In this document: positions 32,339 to 40,400 of the stretch, piece by piece
Layout of the letters: every line of letters starts with the position of its first letter
Numbering within the stretch: the stretch's first letter is position 1
From: Halobacteriales archaeon QS_6_71_20
GTDB lineage: Archaea; Halobacteriota; Halobacteria; Halobacteriales; Haloferacaceae
Reading direction: 5' to 3'
Assembly (NCBI GenBank): GCA_003020945.1
Contig: PXRU01000004.1
Coordinates: 8,222 to 72,221 of the forward strand
Length of the DNA stretch: 64,000 nucleotides
Position numbers and translations under genes: made by a program
Notes under the pieces: model-generated
The model's input: only the letters and a program-made list of their open reading frames with translations
Database searches by the model: none
What the model was told of the DNA's origin: nothing

Positions 32339-32764
32339 ATGGAACGATCAAGGAGAAAAGTGCTCGGTATGTGTGCGTTAGCATCTGTGACTTTAACGGG
32401 TTGTCTCTCAGAAGAATCTTCATCAGACCCGTCACGGATCGGTTCGGTAGTAGTGCATAATTTCGACCGGGAATCCCATGTTGTACACGTTACGGTCCGA
32501 AATAGTGATGAGAATGTAATCTATGAAAATTTAGTATCGATAGCGGCTGGAGGTCCACAAGATCCAAGTGGTTTAATAATTGAAGAATTTCCTGATAATC
32601 CGCAAGAAGGGACGCTTCTTGTTCAAGTCGATGGATCATCCGAAGGTGAACAGGTAACAAAATCCCTCGAATTTGAATTAGAATGTGTTGAACTGAATAT
32701 AAAATTAGGCAATTATAACAGGGCGAATAAAAACCCGTCAATATTCATAGGAAGATGTATATGA
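32339..32764 (+). CDS. Tat-exported lipoprotein in an AT-rich patch
   Basis: The 141-residue protein begins MERSRRKVLGMCALASVTLT then a GC lipobox. This is a twin-arginine signal (SRRKVLG) with a lipid-attachment Cys, the usual route for haloarchaeal lipoproteins. The mature part is beta-rich (SVVVHNFDRESHVVHVTVRN) and resembles small haloarchaeal surface lipoproteins of unknown function, with three further cysteines near the C-terminus. The gene is strikingly AT-rich with A/T-ending codons, unlike all its neighbours, which suggests recent acquisition. It lies between two GC-rich genes with long AT-rich flanks. Confidence 0.75.
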   Translation: MERSRRKVLGMCALASVTLTGCLSEESSSDPSRIGSVVVHNFDRESHVVHVTVRNSDENVIYENLVSIAAGGPQDPSGLIIEEFPDNPQEGTLLVQVDGSSEGEQVTKSLEFELECVELNIKLGNYNRANKNPSIFIGRCI

Positions 32765-32832
32765 TTCGATTCGTCAGGAGATGGTTTATATCGACGTTCA
32801 CGTATCTATTATATTCGATTATCGGCAGTTGA
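32761..32832 (+). CDS. Possible 23-residue hydrophobic microprotein
   Basis: An ATG overlapping the lipoprotein stop codon (ATGA at 32761-32764) opens a short frame MIRFVRRWFISTFTYLLYSI ending IGS. It has a basic N-terminus followed by one membrane-length hydrophobic stretch. The four-base overlap suggests translational coupling, but the frame is short enough to be chance. Confidence 0.25.
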   Translation: MIRFVRRWFISTFTYLLYSIIGS

Positions 32833-33146
32833 ATCGCCTCCTGGTGGTATCATCCGACACCGTACCAGTTCACCGATCCGTGAGTTACCCGAGCCGTCTC
32901 GACCCGGTCGCATACTCATGGCGCACAGTGATCGAGGCCGGTCGCCTCAGTGCATGAACACGGTCTCGTCGTGTGGTATTGTCCTATCCGTTTGCACTCG
33001 TTTTCGTTATAACGATCGATAAGAAAACACGATCACGCGGATCGTAGTGGATGTAATAAACGCGTTCTCGTACCCTGTCCCGTTCGCGTGTAACTGATGG
33101 TTTAGCTCCGAACTTATTTATCCATGGTCGGACCGATATATCGGGC
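32833..33146. other. 314-base spacer, AT-rich, promoter at its right end only
   Basis: No convincing gene is seen. GC content rises and falls irregularly, and the segment includes AT-rich stretches such as TTTTCGTTATAACGATC near 33000 (containing CGTTATAACG, a 10-base perfect palindrome at 33005-33014). The last 35 bases carry the glyoxalase promoter and a palindrome. Confidence 0.4.
33114..33144 (+). promoter_or_regulatory. TATA box and palindromic operator of the glyoxalase gene
   Basis: TTATTTAT (33114-33121) lies about 29 bases before the GTG at 33147. Between them is a perfect 12-base palindrome, CCGATATATCGG (33133-33144), ending three bases before the start codon. A protein bound there would cover the transcription start, so repression is a reasonable inference. 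Confidence 0.5.
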
Positions 33147-33518
33147 GTGACGTTCATCCACGTCTGTCTCGACGTCGCCGACGCGGAGGAGGCGGCCGAC
33201 TGGTACGCGGAGAACCTCGGGTTCGAGCGCTCCTGGGAGTTCACCACCCCGGACGGCGACACGCGAAACGTGTACGTCGCCGACGACGACGGGGTCGAAC
33301 TGCAGCTGTCCGACACCGACGGGGAGGACACCTTCGAGGAGGGGACCGCCTACGACCACTTCGCCGTGAAGGTGGACGATGTCGACGCCGCCTTCGAGCG
33401 GATCGACGACCACGGCGTCGTGTCGGAGCCGAGCGACCAGCCCGCGGCGGGCGCCCGGACCGCCTTCCTGAAGGACCCGGACGGCCACACGGTCGAACTG
33501 GTTCAGCCGCTGGAGTGA
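33147..33518 (+). CDS. Glyoxalase/bleomycin-resistance (VOC) family protein
   Basis: The 123-residue single VOC-fold protein resembles lactoylglutathione lyase-type enzymes. It has TFIHVCLDVADAEEAADWYA, LGFERSWEFTTPDGDTRNVY, VELQLS, YDHFAVKVDDVDAAFERI and TAFLKDPDGHTVELVQP. Metal-ligand candidates (His5, Glu51, His76 and Glu119 region) are present. It may detoxify methylglyoxal or act on another small metabolite. The GTG at 33147 is supported by the TATA box 29 bases upstream. It precedes aceB by about 100 bases, but aceB has its own promoter. Confidence 0.85.
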   Translation: MTFIHVCLDVADAEEAADWYAENLGFERSWEFTTPDGDTRNVYVADDDGVELQLSDTDGEDTFEEGTAYDHFAVKVDDVDAAFERIDDHGVVSEPSDQPAAGARTAFLKDPDGHTVELVQPLE

Positions 33519-33582
33519 CGCCCGACGGTCGTCCGGCCCTGCGCGACGCCGTCGCGCGGGCGTACTGCGCCCGGGACGAACG

Positions 33583-33613
33583 TTTATCACACTTCCGAGA
33601 CACCACGGAAGGT
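33583..33613 (+). promoter_or_regulatory. aceB promoter with inverted repeat
   Basis: TTTATC (33583-33588) is a TATA-like box about 32 bases before the aceB ATG. It is followed by ACTTCCG (33591-33597) and CGGAAGGT (33606-33613), a near-perfect inverted repeat spanning the predicted transcription start. This is a plausible operator for a carbon-source regulator (inference). Confidence 0.4.
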
Positions 33614-33619
33614 GCATAC

Positions 33620-34924
33620 ATGACCGTACAACGCAATTACGAACGCGAGTTCGTCCGGACGTTCTTCACCTCTCCGACGGCCGTGGAGGGCGAGGACGAC
33701 TCCGCGAAGATGCTGCGCAGCGCGGCGGGACTGCGCGGGATGCGGGCGGCCGACGTCTGGATCCCGGACAACGAGGACGCGACCGCTCCCTCGATGCGCG
33801 ACGAGGGGGTCCGGAACATCATCGAGGTCGTCGCCGAGCACGGCGCCGACTTCCCCGGCGAGATCCACCCGCGGGTCGTCTGGCACCGCGAGGACCCGTC
33901 GAAGCGGTACGACGGCCTCCGGTACATGATGGAGATCGCCGACCCCGACAACGGCGCCGTCGACAATATCGATGGCTTCGTGATCCCGGAGGTCGGCGAC
34001 ATCGACGACTGGAAGAAGGCCGACGAGTTCTTCACCATCGTCGAGAGCGAGCACGGCCTGGAGGAGGGGAGCCTCTCGATGTCGGTCATCGTCGAGAGCG
34101 GCGAGGCCGAGGTCGCCCTGAACCGCATCCGCGACGAGATGGGAAAGCCGTCGAACAACCTCGAACGGATGTTCATGCTCGTCGACGGCGAGGTCGACTA
34201 CACGAAGGACATGCGGGCGATGACGCCGACCGGGGAGCTCCCCGAGTGGCCCGAACTCCGCCACAACACCTCGAAGGGAGCGAGCGCGGCCGGTCTCGTC
34301 GCCGTCGACGGCCCGTACGACAACATCCGTGACGTCGAGGGGTACAGGGAGCGAATGGAGGCGAACCGCGCGAAGGGGATGACCGGCATCTGGTCGCTCA
34401 CCCCCGAGCAGGTCGAGGTGGCGAACACGGCGCCGCTGCCGCCGCGGACCGGCACGTGGCTGCTCGACGTCGGCGACGGGGCGGTCGAACTCGCGTCCGA
34501 GGACGGCGCCGAGGTGTACGACGGCGACGAGGTGTCGCTGTCCGCCGAGGGCGACACCTACCGTCTCTCGATCGACGGCGACGACCACGAACTGAGCGAG
34601 GACGAACTCCGCGAGGTTCTGCTCGACCGGACCTCCTACGTCCCGAGCATGGACGACATCGTCGAGTCGATGGAGGAGTTCGAGGCGGCCAAGGAGGCCG
34701 GCAAGGGCGCCATCGCGATGACGCGGTCGGCGACGCTGTCCATCGACGGCGTCGAGGTCGACCTCAGCGAGGATCGCATGTGGGACGAGGCGACGTACCA
34801 GGCGGCCCAGACGCCGATCACGCTGTTCCAAGACGTGTACGAGCACCGGCCGGACCAGCACGAGGAGCTGGAGGAGATGTACGGCGCGGACGTCGTCGAG
34901 CGGGCGACGAGCGTCGGGTTCTGA
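33620..34924 (+). CDS. aceB: Archaeal-type malate synthase
   Basis: The 434-residue protein closely follows the haloarchaeal malate synthase AceB, a CitE-like TIM-barrel enzyme unlike bacterial malate synthases A/G. It condenses glyoxylate and acetyl-CoA to malate in the glyoxylate cycle. Seen in sequence are FVRTFFTSPTAVEGEDDSAK, DVWIPDNEDATAPSMRDEG, FVIPEVGDIDDWKKADEFF, NLERMFMLVDGEVDYTKDMR, HNTSKGASAAGLVAVDGPYD, and LFQDVYEHRPDQHEELEEMY. The ATG at 33620 matches the family N-terminus. Isocitrate lyase, often adjacent in relatives, is not in this window. Confidence 0.93.
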   Translation: MTVQRNYEREFVRTFFTSPTAVEGEDDSAKMLRSAAGLRGMRAADVWIPDNEDATAPSMRDEGVRNIIEVVAEHGADFPGEIHPRVVWHREDPSKRYDGLRYMMEIADPDNGAVDNIDGFVIPEVGDIDDWKKADEFFTIVESEHGLEEGSLSMSVIVESGEAEVALNRIRDEMGKPSNNLERMFMLVDGEVDYTKDMRAMTPTGELPEWPELRHNTSKGASAAGLVAVDGPYDNIRDVEGYRERMEANRAKGMTGIWSLTPEQVEVANTAPLPPRTGTWLLDVGDGAVELASEDGAEVYDGDEVSLSAEGDTYRLSIDGDDHELSEDELREVLLDRTSYVPSMDDIVESMEEFEAAKEAGKGAIAMTRSATLSIDGVEVDLSEDRMWDEATYQAAQTPITLFQDVYEHRPDQHEELEEMYGADVVERATSVGF

Positions 34925-35011
34925 GCGGGCGTCCGCTCGCGCCCCGGCCCGCCCGCCCCCGACCGCACCGGACCGTCGCCCTTTTTCGGACTCGGCCGCG
35001 CAGTCGGCCTC

Positions 35012-35728
35012 GTGCGACTCGCACGCGCCCGGACCGACGACGGCGTCCGCGAGGGGGAGTACCGTGACGGCGAACTCGTGACCGACGACGGCGAGTACGC
35101 GGTCGAGGAGACCGACCTGCTCGCGCCCTGTGAGCCGGACGCGCTGTTTTGCGTCGGGCGGAACTACGCGGCCACGCTCGACCAGATGGACTACGAGCGC
35201 CCCGAGGAGCCCGACTTCTTCCTCAAGCCGCCCCACTCGGTCGTCGGCCACCGCGATCCGATCCCGTACCCCGACTGGGCCGAGGAGCTCACCTACGCCG
35301 GCGAGCTGGTCGCCGTCATCGACGAGCCCTGCGGCGACCTCTCGCCGTCGGAGGTGCCCGAGGTGGTCCGCGGCTACACCCTGCTCAACGACGTCGACAC
35401 GCTCGACCAGCAGGGGCGAACCGCCCGGAAGGCGTTCACGGCTTCGGGGCCGCTCGGCCCCTGGATCGAGACGGAGGTCGACCCCACCGACGTGGAGATG
35501 TACACGGACGTGGGCGGCGAGCGTCGCCAGGAGGCGAACACGGAGCTGATGCTGTTCGACCCCCACGAGGTCGTCTCCTTCCTCTCGAAGCGGTTCCGGC
35601 TCCGCCCCGGCGACTGCGTCGCGTTCGGCTCCCCCGCGAACCCGGGGCTCGTCGAGCCCGGGGAGTCCGTCGAGATCACCTACGAGGGCGTGGGGACGCT
35701 CGCGAACGAGGTCGTCGACCCGCGCTGA
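35012..35728 (+). CDS. Fumarylacetoacetate hydrolase family protein
   Basis: The 238-residue FAH-superfamily protein has LFCVGRNYAATLDQMDYERP, DFFLKPPHSVVGHRDPIPYP and the metal-binding acidic residues in LTYAGELVAVID (shifted from the usual ExE) and YTLLNDVDTLDQQ. It also has the late GDCVAFGSPANPGLVEPGESVE. The family covers 2-hydroxyhepta-diene-dioate isomerases, acylpyruvases and oxaloacetate decarboxylases; the activity here is unknown. GTG at 35012 starts the family (V-RLARARTDDG). It lies between aceB and a 2-hydroxyacid dehydrogenase gene, suggesting organic acid metabolism. Confidence 0.85.
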   Translation: MRLARARTDDGVREGEYRDGELVTDDGEYAVEETDLLAPCEPDALFCVGRNYAATLDQMDYERPEEPDFFLKPPHSVVGHRDPIPYPDWAEELTYAGELVAVIDEPCGDLSPSEVPEVVRGYTLLNDVDTLDQQGRTARKAFTASGPLGPWIETEVDPTDVEMYTDVGGERRQEANTELMLFDPHEVVSFLSKRFRLRPGDCVAFGSPANPGLVEPGESVEITYEGVGTLANEVVDPR

Positions 35729-35799
35729 GGCCGCCGCCGCGACGGCTCGTCCGGACGCCGGCAGCGACCGTCGGCGGCGACACGGTCCGGTGCTCCGGC

Positions 35800-36747
35800 G
35801 TCGTTAAGTGGCGCCAGAAGATCCACGGGCACCCCGCCGCGGAGCTGGCCGAGAAGGTCCGGGCTCGGCTTCCCGACCACGAGGTGGTCCTCGCGGACAC
35901 CCCCGAACGGGAGCGGGAGGCGCTGTGCACCGCCGACGTCGCCGCCGGCGAGGGCGTCGCGGTCGAGCAGCACCTCGATGCGGCGGAGTCGCTGCGGCTG
36001 TTCGCGGGCGTGTACGCCGGCACCGGACACCTCGACCTCGACGCCTTCGAGGCGGCCGACGTCGCCGTCACGAACGCCTCGGGCGTCCACGGGCCCAACG
36101 TCTCCGAGTACGTCGCGGGCGCGCTCGTCTCGATGGCCCGCGACTTCCGCCGGGCGACCCGCCAGCAGGACCGCCGCGAGTGGCGGGCCTACCGCACGAG
36201 GGAGCTGTACGACTCCACGGTGACGGTGGTCGGGCTCGGCGCCATCGGGACGGCGGTCGTCGAGGGGCTGGAGCCGTTCGGCGTCGAGACGCTGGGCGTC
36301 CGCTACACCCCCGAGAAGGGCGGGCCGACCGACGAGGTGTTCGGCTTCGACGAGCTTCACGACGCGCTCGCGCGCACGGACCACCTCGTGCTCGCGTGCC
36401 CGCTGACCGACGCGACCGAGGGGTTGATCGACCGGACGGCGCTGCGGACGCTCCCCCCGGACGCGACGCTGGTGAACGTCGCCCGCGGCCCCGTCGTCGA
36501 CACCGACGACCTCGTGTACGCGCTCCGGTGGAACCGGATCCGGGGGGCGTTCCTCGACGTGACCGACCCCGAGCCGCTGCCGGAGGACCACCCCCTGTGG
36601 GGGCTCGACGACGTCCGCATCACGCCGCACAACGCCGGCCACACGCCGCGGTACTTCGACCGGGTGGCCGAGATGCTCGCGGGAAACGTCGCCCGGCTCG
36701 CGAGCGCCGACGGGGACGTCCCCGAACTGGAGAACCGGGTCGTCTGA
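35800..36747 (+). CDS. D-2-hydroxyacid dehydrogenase; start codon unclear
   Basis: This NAD-dependent dehydrogenase of the PGDH/FDH type has ASGVHGPNVSEYVAGALV, the dinucleotide motif VVGLGAIGTAVVEGLEPFG, NVARGPVVDTDDLV with the catalytic Arg, DVTDPEPLPEDHPLW with Glu, and ITPHNAGHTPRYF with the catalytic His. The family-like N-terminus (WRQKIHGHPAAELAEKV) begins near 35800, but no ATG, GTG or TTG exists in frame between there and the end of the preceding gene. The first usable start is GTG at 35884, which would remove the first strand and helix. Either a rare start, a one-base error near 35790-35806, or a truncated enzyme is implied. Confidence 0.8.
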   Translation, partial: VVKWRQKIHGHPAAELAEKVRARLPDHEVVLADTPEREREALCTADVAAGEGVAVEQHLDAAESLRLFAGVYAGTGHLDLDAFEAADVAVTNASGVHGPNVSEYVAGALVSMARDFRRATRQQDRREWRAYRTRELYDSTVTVVGLGAIGTAVVEGLEPFGVETLGVRYTPEKGGPTDEVFGFDELHDALARTDHLVLACPLTDATEGLIDRTALRTLPPDATLVNVARGPVVDTDDLVYALRWNRIRGAFLDVTDPEPLPEDHPLWGLDDVRITPHNAGHTPRYFDRVAEMLAGNVARLASADGDVPELENRVV

Positions 36748-36884
36748 GGAGCGTGCGACACCCCGCGGGGCAGTCGAGCCCCGCGGCGGCCGTCGGCCGA
36801 CCGCCGCGCCGTGCCGTGCCGTCGCGGAACGGAGGCGTCCGGACCGGCACACGGTTTTAATCGCTCGGGCGAGTAGCCGGGGGC

Positions 36885-37415
36885 ATGGCCAAGTACTCCA
36901 CCGGAAGCGGCGGTGGCGACGGATCGGGGGACGCCTGCGAGCTGTGCGGGCGCGAGGACGCCTCCCTCTCCCGGGCGAACGTCGCCGGCGCCGAACTGCA
37001 GGTCTGTTCGGACTGCACGCCCCACGACGACGGCCGTGGAGGCGGTCGCGGCGGGGGCGGCTCCGGCGGCCGGTCCGGTACCCGCGACGACGAGGAGCCG
37101 AGCCGCAGGAAGCGCGCGGCACGGAACGTCGCGAAGGCGATGGACGCCTCCACGGGCGACTCGCGCCGCTGGGAGGAGGAGGGCACCGACTACGAGGACG
37201 ACCGCCTCCCGTACCTCGTGGACGGCTACGGCGACGTAGCGACCGAGGCGCGGCAGGACGCCGGGCAGACCGTCGAGGCGCTCGCGAACACGGTCGAGGC
37301 GGACGTCGAGGACGTTCACGCGGTCGAGGAGGGACGGGCCGCCCGCGCCGACGTCGGCGGCTCCGTCGTTCGGGCGATCGAGGCGGAACTCGACGTGACG
37401 CTCGTCGACGAGTAG
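36885..37415 (+). CDS. Multiprotein bridging factor aMBF1
   Basis: The 176-residue protein joins an N-terminal zinc ribbon (CELCGRE... LQVCSDC) to a Gly/Arg/Asp-rich linker (about 45-75) and a C-terminal Cro/C1-type helix-turn-helix domain (LPYLVDGYGDVATEARQDAG, VEALANTVEADVEDVHAVEE, VVRAIEAELDVTLVDE). This is the archaeal MBF1 layout; the protein binds ribosomes or TBP in different models. A TTTTAAT sequence at 36855-36861 lies 25-30 bases before the ATG at 36885, giving a leaderless message. Tandem repeats follow its stop codon. Confidence 0.9.
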   Translation: MAKYSTGSGGGDGSGDACELCGREDASLSRANVAGAELQVCSDCTPHDDGRGGGRGGGGSGGRSGTRDDEEPSRRKRAARNVAKAMDASTGDSRRWEEEGTDYEDDRLPYLVDGYGDVATEARQDAGQTVEALANTVEADVEDVHAVEEGRAARADVGGSVVRAIEAELDVTLVDE

Positions 37416-37474
37416 CGCGGGGCCGACCGAAGGGAGGCCCCGAAGTCGCCGCGGCGAGGTCGTGTGGCCGAGCC

Positions 37475-37606
37475 GCGCATCGGACGAACGCGACTGACCG
37501 GGGGGAGGACCCGAAGTCGCGCATCGGACGAACGCGACTGACCGGGGGGAGGACCCGAAGTCGCGCATCGGACGAACGCGACTGATCGGAGGAAAGTCCC
37601 GAAGTC
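37475..37606. repeat. Three tandem 44-bp repeats downstream of aMBF1
   Basis: Exactly adjacent 44-base units lie at 37475-37518, 37519-37562 and 37563-37606. The first two are identical (start GCGCATCGGACGAACGCGAC). The third differs in its second half (GATCGGAGGAAAGTCCC in place of GACCGGGGGGAGGACCC). A decayed partial copy of the unit's end precedes them at about 37423-37446 (GACCGAAGGGAGGCCCCGAA). The unit is not a multiple of three and lies between two genes on the same strand. Confidence 0.9.
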
Positions 37607-37711
37607 GCGCGCGGGGAACCCGACCGATCGCCACGGGCGACGGCGGCCGAGGACCGCGGCGCCGCGGCGCGCAGGCGGACGACTTTTGCTCCCCCGATGC
37701 CACCCGATCCC

Positions 37712-38920
37712 ATGAGCGACTCGCTCGCCCCGGCGGAGCCGGGCGTCCAGGAGTTCGAGGCGACGGTCGAATCGATCGACGGACGGGCGGTCACCCTCTC
37801 GGAGACGTACTTCTACCCGGAGGGCGGGGGACAGCCGGCCGACCGCGGCACGCTCGGCGGCGTCCCCGTCGAGGACGTCCAGGCCGGCGCGGACGCGGTC
37901 GTCCACACGCTCGCCGACGCGCCGGGGTTCGGCGTCGGCGACGAGGTCGCGGGCGTCGTCGACGACGACTTCCGCACCTACTGCATGCGGGCCCACACCG
38001 CCAGCCACGTGCTGTACGGCGCCGGAAGACGCCTGCTCGATGACCTGGGGTACGGGGGGTTCGGGATCACCCCGGAGAAGGTCCGCGTCGACTTCGAGAC
38101 GACGACCGCGATCGACGACGGCGTGCTCGTCGACCTGGAGCGGCTGGTGAACCGTACGGTGTGGGACTCTCGCGCCGTCTCGTGGGAGCAGGTGCCGGTC
38201 GAGGAGGCCCGCGCCGACGGCGACGTCGCGTTCAACACGCGAACCGAGGAGGGGGTGATGGCCGACGCCGAGACCGTCCGCGTCGTCGCCATCGACGGGT
38301 GGGACACCGCCGCCTGCGGCGGCACACACGTCTCGAACACCCGGGAGATCGGCCCCGTGACCGTCCTCGACCGCTCGAACCCCGGCGAGGGGCTCACCCG
38401 CGTGGAGTTCGCCGTCGGCTCGGGCGGCATCGACCGCCGCGCCGACACCCACCGCGCCGCGCGCTCGGCCGCCGCCGAACTGGGCGTCGCCGTCGACGAC
38501 CTCCCGGACGCCGCCGGCCGGGTGGCCGACGAGCGCGACGAACTCGCCGACCGAGTCGCGTCGCTGCGGGAGGAACTGCTCGTCGGTCGGCTCCGAGCGC
38601 TCCCGGCGGTCGAGCGCGACGGCGACCGCTGGCTCGTCGGCGACGTCTCCGGGTTCGACGCGAACGCCGTCGGCGAGGCCGCGCAGTCGCTCGTCGCCGA
38701 CGCGGGCGGCCCGGACGCTCCGGCGACGGTCGCGGCGGTCGGCGCGGGCGACGCCCCGTTCGTGGTCGTCGCCTCCGACGGCGGCGTCGACGCCGGCGAC
38801 GTGGTCGACCGGGTCACCGACGAGTTCGGCGGCGGCGGCGGCGGGTCGCCCCGGTTCGCCCAGGGCGGCGGCCTTCAGGGCGACCCCGAGTCCGTCGTCT
38901 CGTTCCTCCGGGACGGGTAG
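37712..38920 (+). CDS. Alanyl-tRNA editing protein, AlaX-L type with DHHA1 domain
   Basis: The 402-residue protein lacks the AlaRS catalytic core but has the editing domain: TYFYPEGGGQPADRGTL, the zinc motif MRAHTASHVLYG (HxxxH) and WDTAACGGTHVSNTREIG (CxxxH). A coiled coil follows (ADERDELADRVASLREELL), and a C-terminal DHHA1 domain ends GGGGGGSPRFAQGGG. It hydrolyses mischarged Ser-tRNA(Ala) or Gly-tRNA(Ala) in trans, as known for AlaX. The ATG at 37712 (MSDSLAPAEP) is preferred over 37697. It starts about 105 bases after the tandem repeats. Confidence 0.88.
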   Translation: MSDSLAPAEPGVQEFEATVESIDGRAVTLSETYFYPEGGGQPADRGTLGGVPVEDVQAGADAVVHTLADAPGFGVGDEVAGVVDDDFRTYCMRAHTASHVLYGAGRRLLDDLGYGGFGITPEKVRVDFETTTAIDDGVLVDLERLVNRTVWDSRAVSWEQVPVEEARADGDVAFNTRTEEGVMADAETVRVVAIDGWDTAACGGTHVSNTREIGPVTVLDRSNPGEGLTRVEFAVGSGGIDRRADTHRAARSAAAELGVAVDDLPDAAGRVADERDELADRVASLREELLVGRLRALPAVERDGDRWLVGDVSGFDANAVGEAAQSLVADAGGPDAPATVAAVGAGDAPFVVVASDGGVDAGDVVDRVTDEFGGGGGGSPRFAQGGGLQGDPESVVSFLRDG

Positions 38921-38948
38921 CGACCGCCAGCGCCCTACCGGCGGTCAG

Positions 38949-40262
38949 TCATTTCCCGGACCGACCGGCGCGGCGGACGGCGAGCCCGGCGAACGCGACG
39001 AGCGCCAGCAGCACCGTCACGGGGGTGAAGCCGGGGAAGCTGACGCCCGTCGTCGGCTCCGTGGTTGTCCGCTCGGTCGCCGTCGCGGTGGGGGTCGGCG
39101 AGGCGGTGGGAGTCGCGGTCGGCGTCCGCTCCTCGACCGCGCGGATCGTCAGTTCCCCGGACGTTCGGCCGTCGGTCTCGGCGACGACGGCGTGCTCGCC
39201 GGGCTCCTCGAACCGGATCGCCAGCGTTCCGTCGCCGCCGGTCGTGCCCGCCGCCTGCCCGTCGACGCGGACGGTCGCGTCCGCCACGGGGTCGCCGTAG
39301 GCGTCGACGACCGTCACGACCGTCCGCTCGCCGACGAGCATCCGGTTACTGGTCGTGGAAACGTTCAACTCGGGCGTCCGGCTGATCGAGAGCTCGACGG
39401 TCGTCGCCGACTCGCCCACCTCCAGGGTCCGCGTGACCGTCTCGTACCCCTCCTTCGCCAGCTCCAGGTCGAGATCGGCGTTCACCGGCACCTGCGCGGT
39501 CGCCTCGCCGTCCTGAAGCGTGGTGAAGCTCCCCGCCGTCTCCAGGGTGATCTGCGCGCCGGAGACGGGCTCGGGTGGGTCGAACCGGTCGTCCGTGACG
39601 ACGAATGAGACGGTGACGGACCCGCGCTCGATCGACGTCGTCCGCCGCGTCGCCTCCCCGACGGTCACCTCGTCGCTCGATCGGTAGTACCCCTCCTTGA
39701 CCACGCTGAGGCTGTAGTCCCGTTGCTCGACCGCCCCGGTCGAGAAGCTCCCGTCGGCGTTGGTCCGGCCGCTGACGACGACGGCTCCGCTCTCGCGCAG
39801 GACGACCTGAGCGTTGCGCACGGGGTCGCCGCGGTCGTCCTCGACCTGGACGGTGAGGCCGCCGCGCTCGCGGACGGTGAGTTCGACGGTCCGCTCGGCG
39901 GCCTCCTCGACGGTGTACACGTCGTTCCGCATGTAGTCGGGATGGTCGACCGACAGCTCGACGGCGACGCCGGCCGGCACGTCGAGCAGCGCGCGGCCGT
40001 TGCTCGCGGTCGTCGCGGAGGCGGACCCGTTCTCCCACGACGCCGTGATCTCGGCGTCGTCGACCGGGTCGCCGTCGGCGGTCTCAACGGCGACGGTGAG
40101 CGTGACGTCGTCCTGCTGTGTCACGGCGGCCGTCCCGCCGGCGCCCGCGTCCGCCGACGCGCCGAGGGCGGACGCATCGGCCGCGGCGACGGCTCCGCCG
40201 ACGGGCGCGAGGAGCAGTACGACTACCGTTACGAGGACCGGCGCTCGGATGCGGGCACGCAT
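38949..40262 (-). CDS. Secreted PGF-CTERM protein with carboxypeptidase-regulatory-like repeats
   Basis: The 437-residue surface protein has a Sec signal (RAPVLVTVVVLLLAPVGGAVA). Tandem Ig-like or carboxypeptidase regulatory-like domains follow, for example VTLTVAVETADGDPVDDAEI, LTVQVEDDRGDPVRNAQVVL, VTVSFVVTDDRFDPPEPVSG and ERTVVTVVDAYGDPVADATV. A Thr/Pro-rich, probably O-glycosylated, stretch leads to the PGF-CTERM sorting signal (VSFPGFTPVTVLLALVAFAG then RRAGRSGK). PGF-CTERM proteins are processed by archaeosortase A and lipid-anchored. The ATG at 40262 begins the signal peptide. It is divergent from the acyl-CoA dehydrogenase gene. Confidence 0.87.
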   Translation of the reverse strand: MRARIRAPVLVTVVVLLLAPVGGAVAAADASALGASADAGAGGTAAVTQQDDVTLTVAVETADGDPVDDAEITASWENGSASATTASNGRALLDVPAGVAVELSVDHPDYMRNDVYTVEEAAERTVELTVRERGGLTVQVEDDRGDPVRNAQVVLRESGAVVVSGRTNADGSFSTGAVEQRDYSLSVVKEGYYRSSDEVTVGEATRRTTSIERGSVTVSFVVTDDRFDPPEPVSGAQITLETAGSFTTLQDGEATAQVPVNADLDLELAKEGYETVTRTLEVGESATTVELSISRTPELNVSTTSNRMLVGERTVVTVVDAYGDPVADATVRVDGQAAGTTGGDGTLAIRFEEPGEHAVVAETDGRTSGELTIRAVEERTPTATPTASPTPTATATERTTTEPTTGVSFPGFTPVTVLLALVAFAGLAVRRAGRSGK

Positions 40263-40400
40263 TTCGGAGGCGTACAGGAGCTCCGCGCTGAAAGGTACGA
40301 ACGACCTTCTCGGCGGCAGGGAGGCGCTAACCCGGCGGACCCACCGGGACGAAACCCGGGCGTCAGTCACGCTTAACCGCCGGGCGCCGAAGGGGTTCGT

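Noticed and set aside
37588-37599. GGAGGAAAGTCC resembling the RNase P conserved region I
   Set aside because: It is simply the variant half of the third 44-bp tandem repeat; no other RNase P conserved block is nearby.
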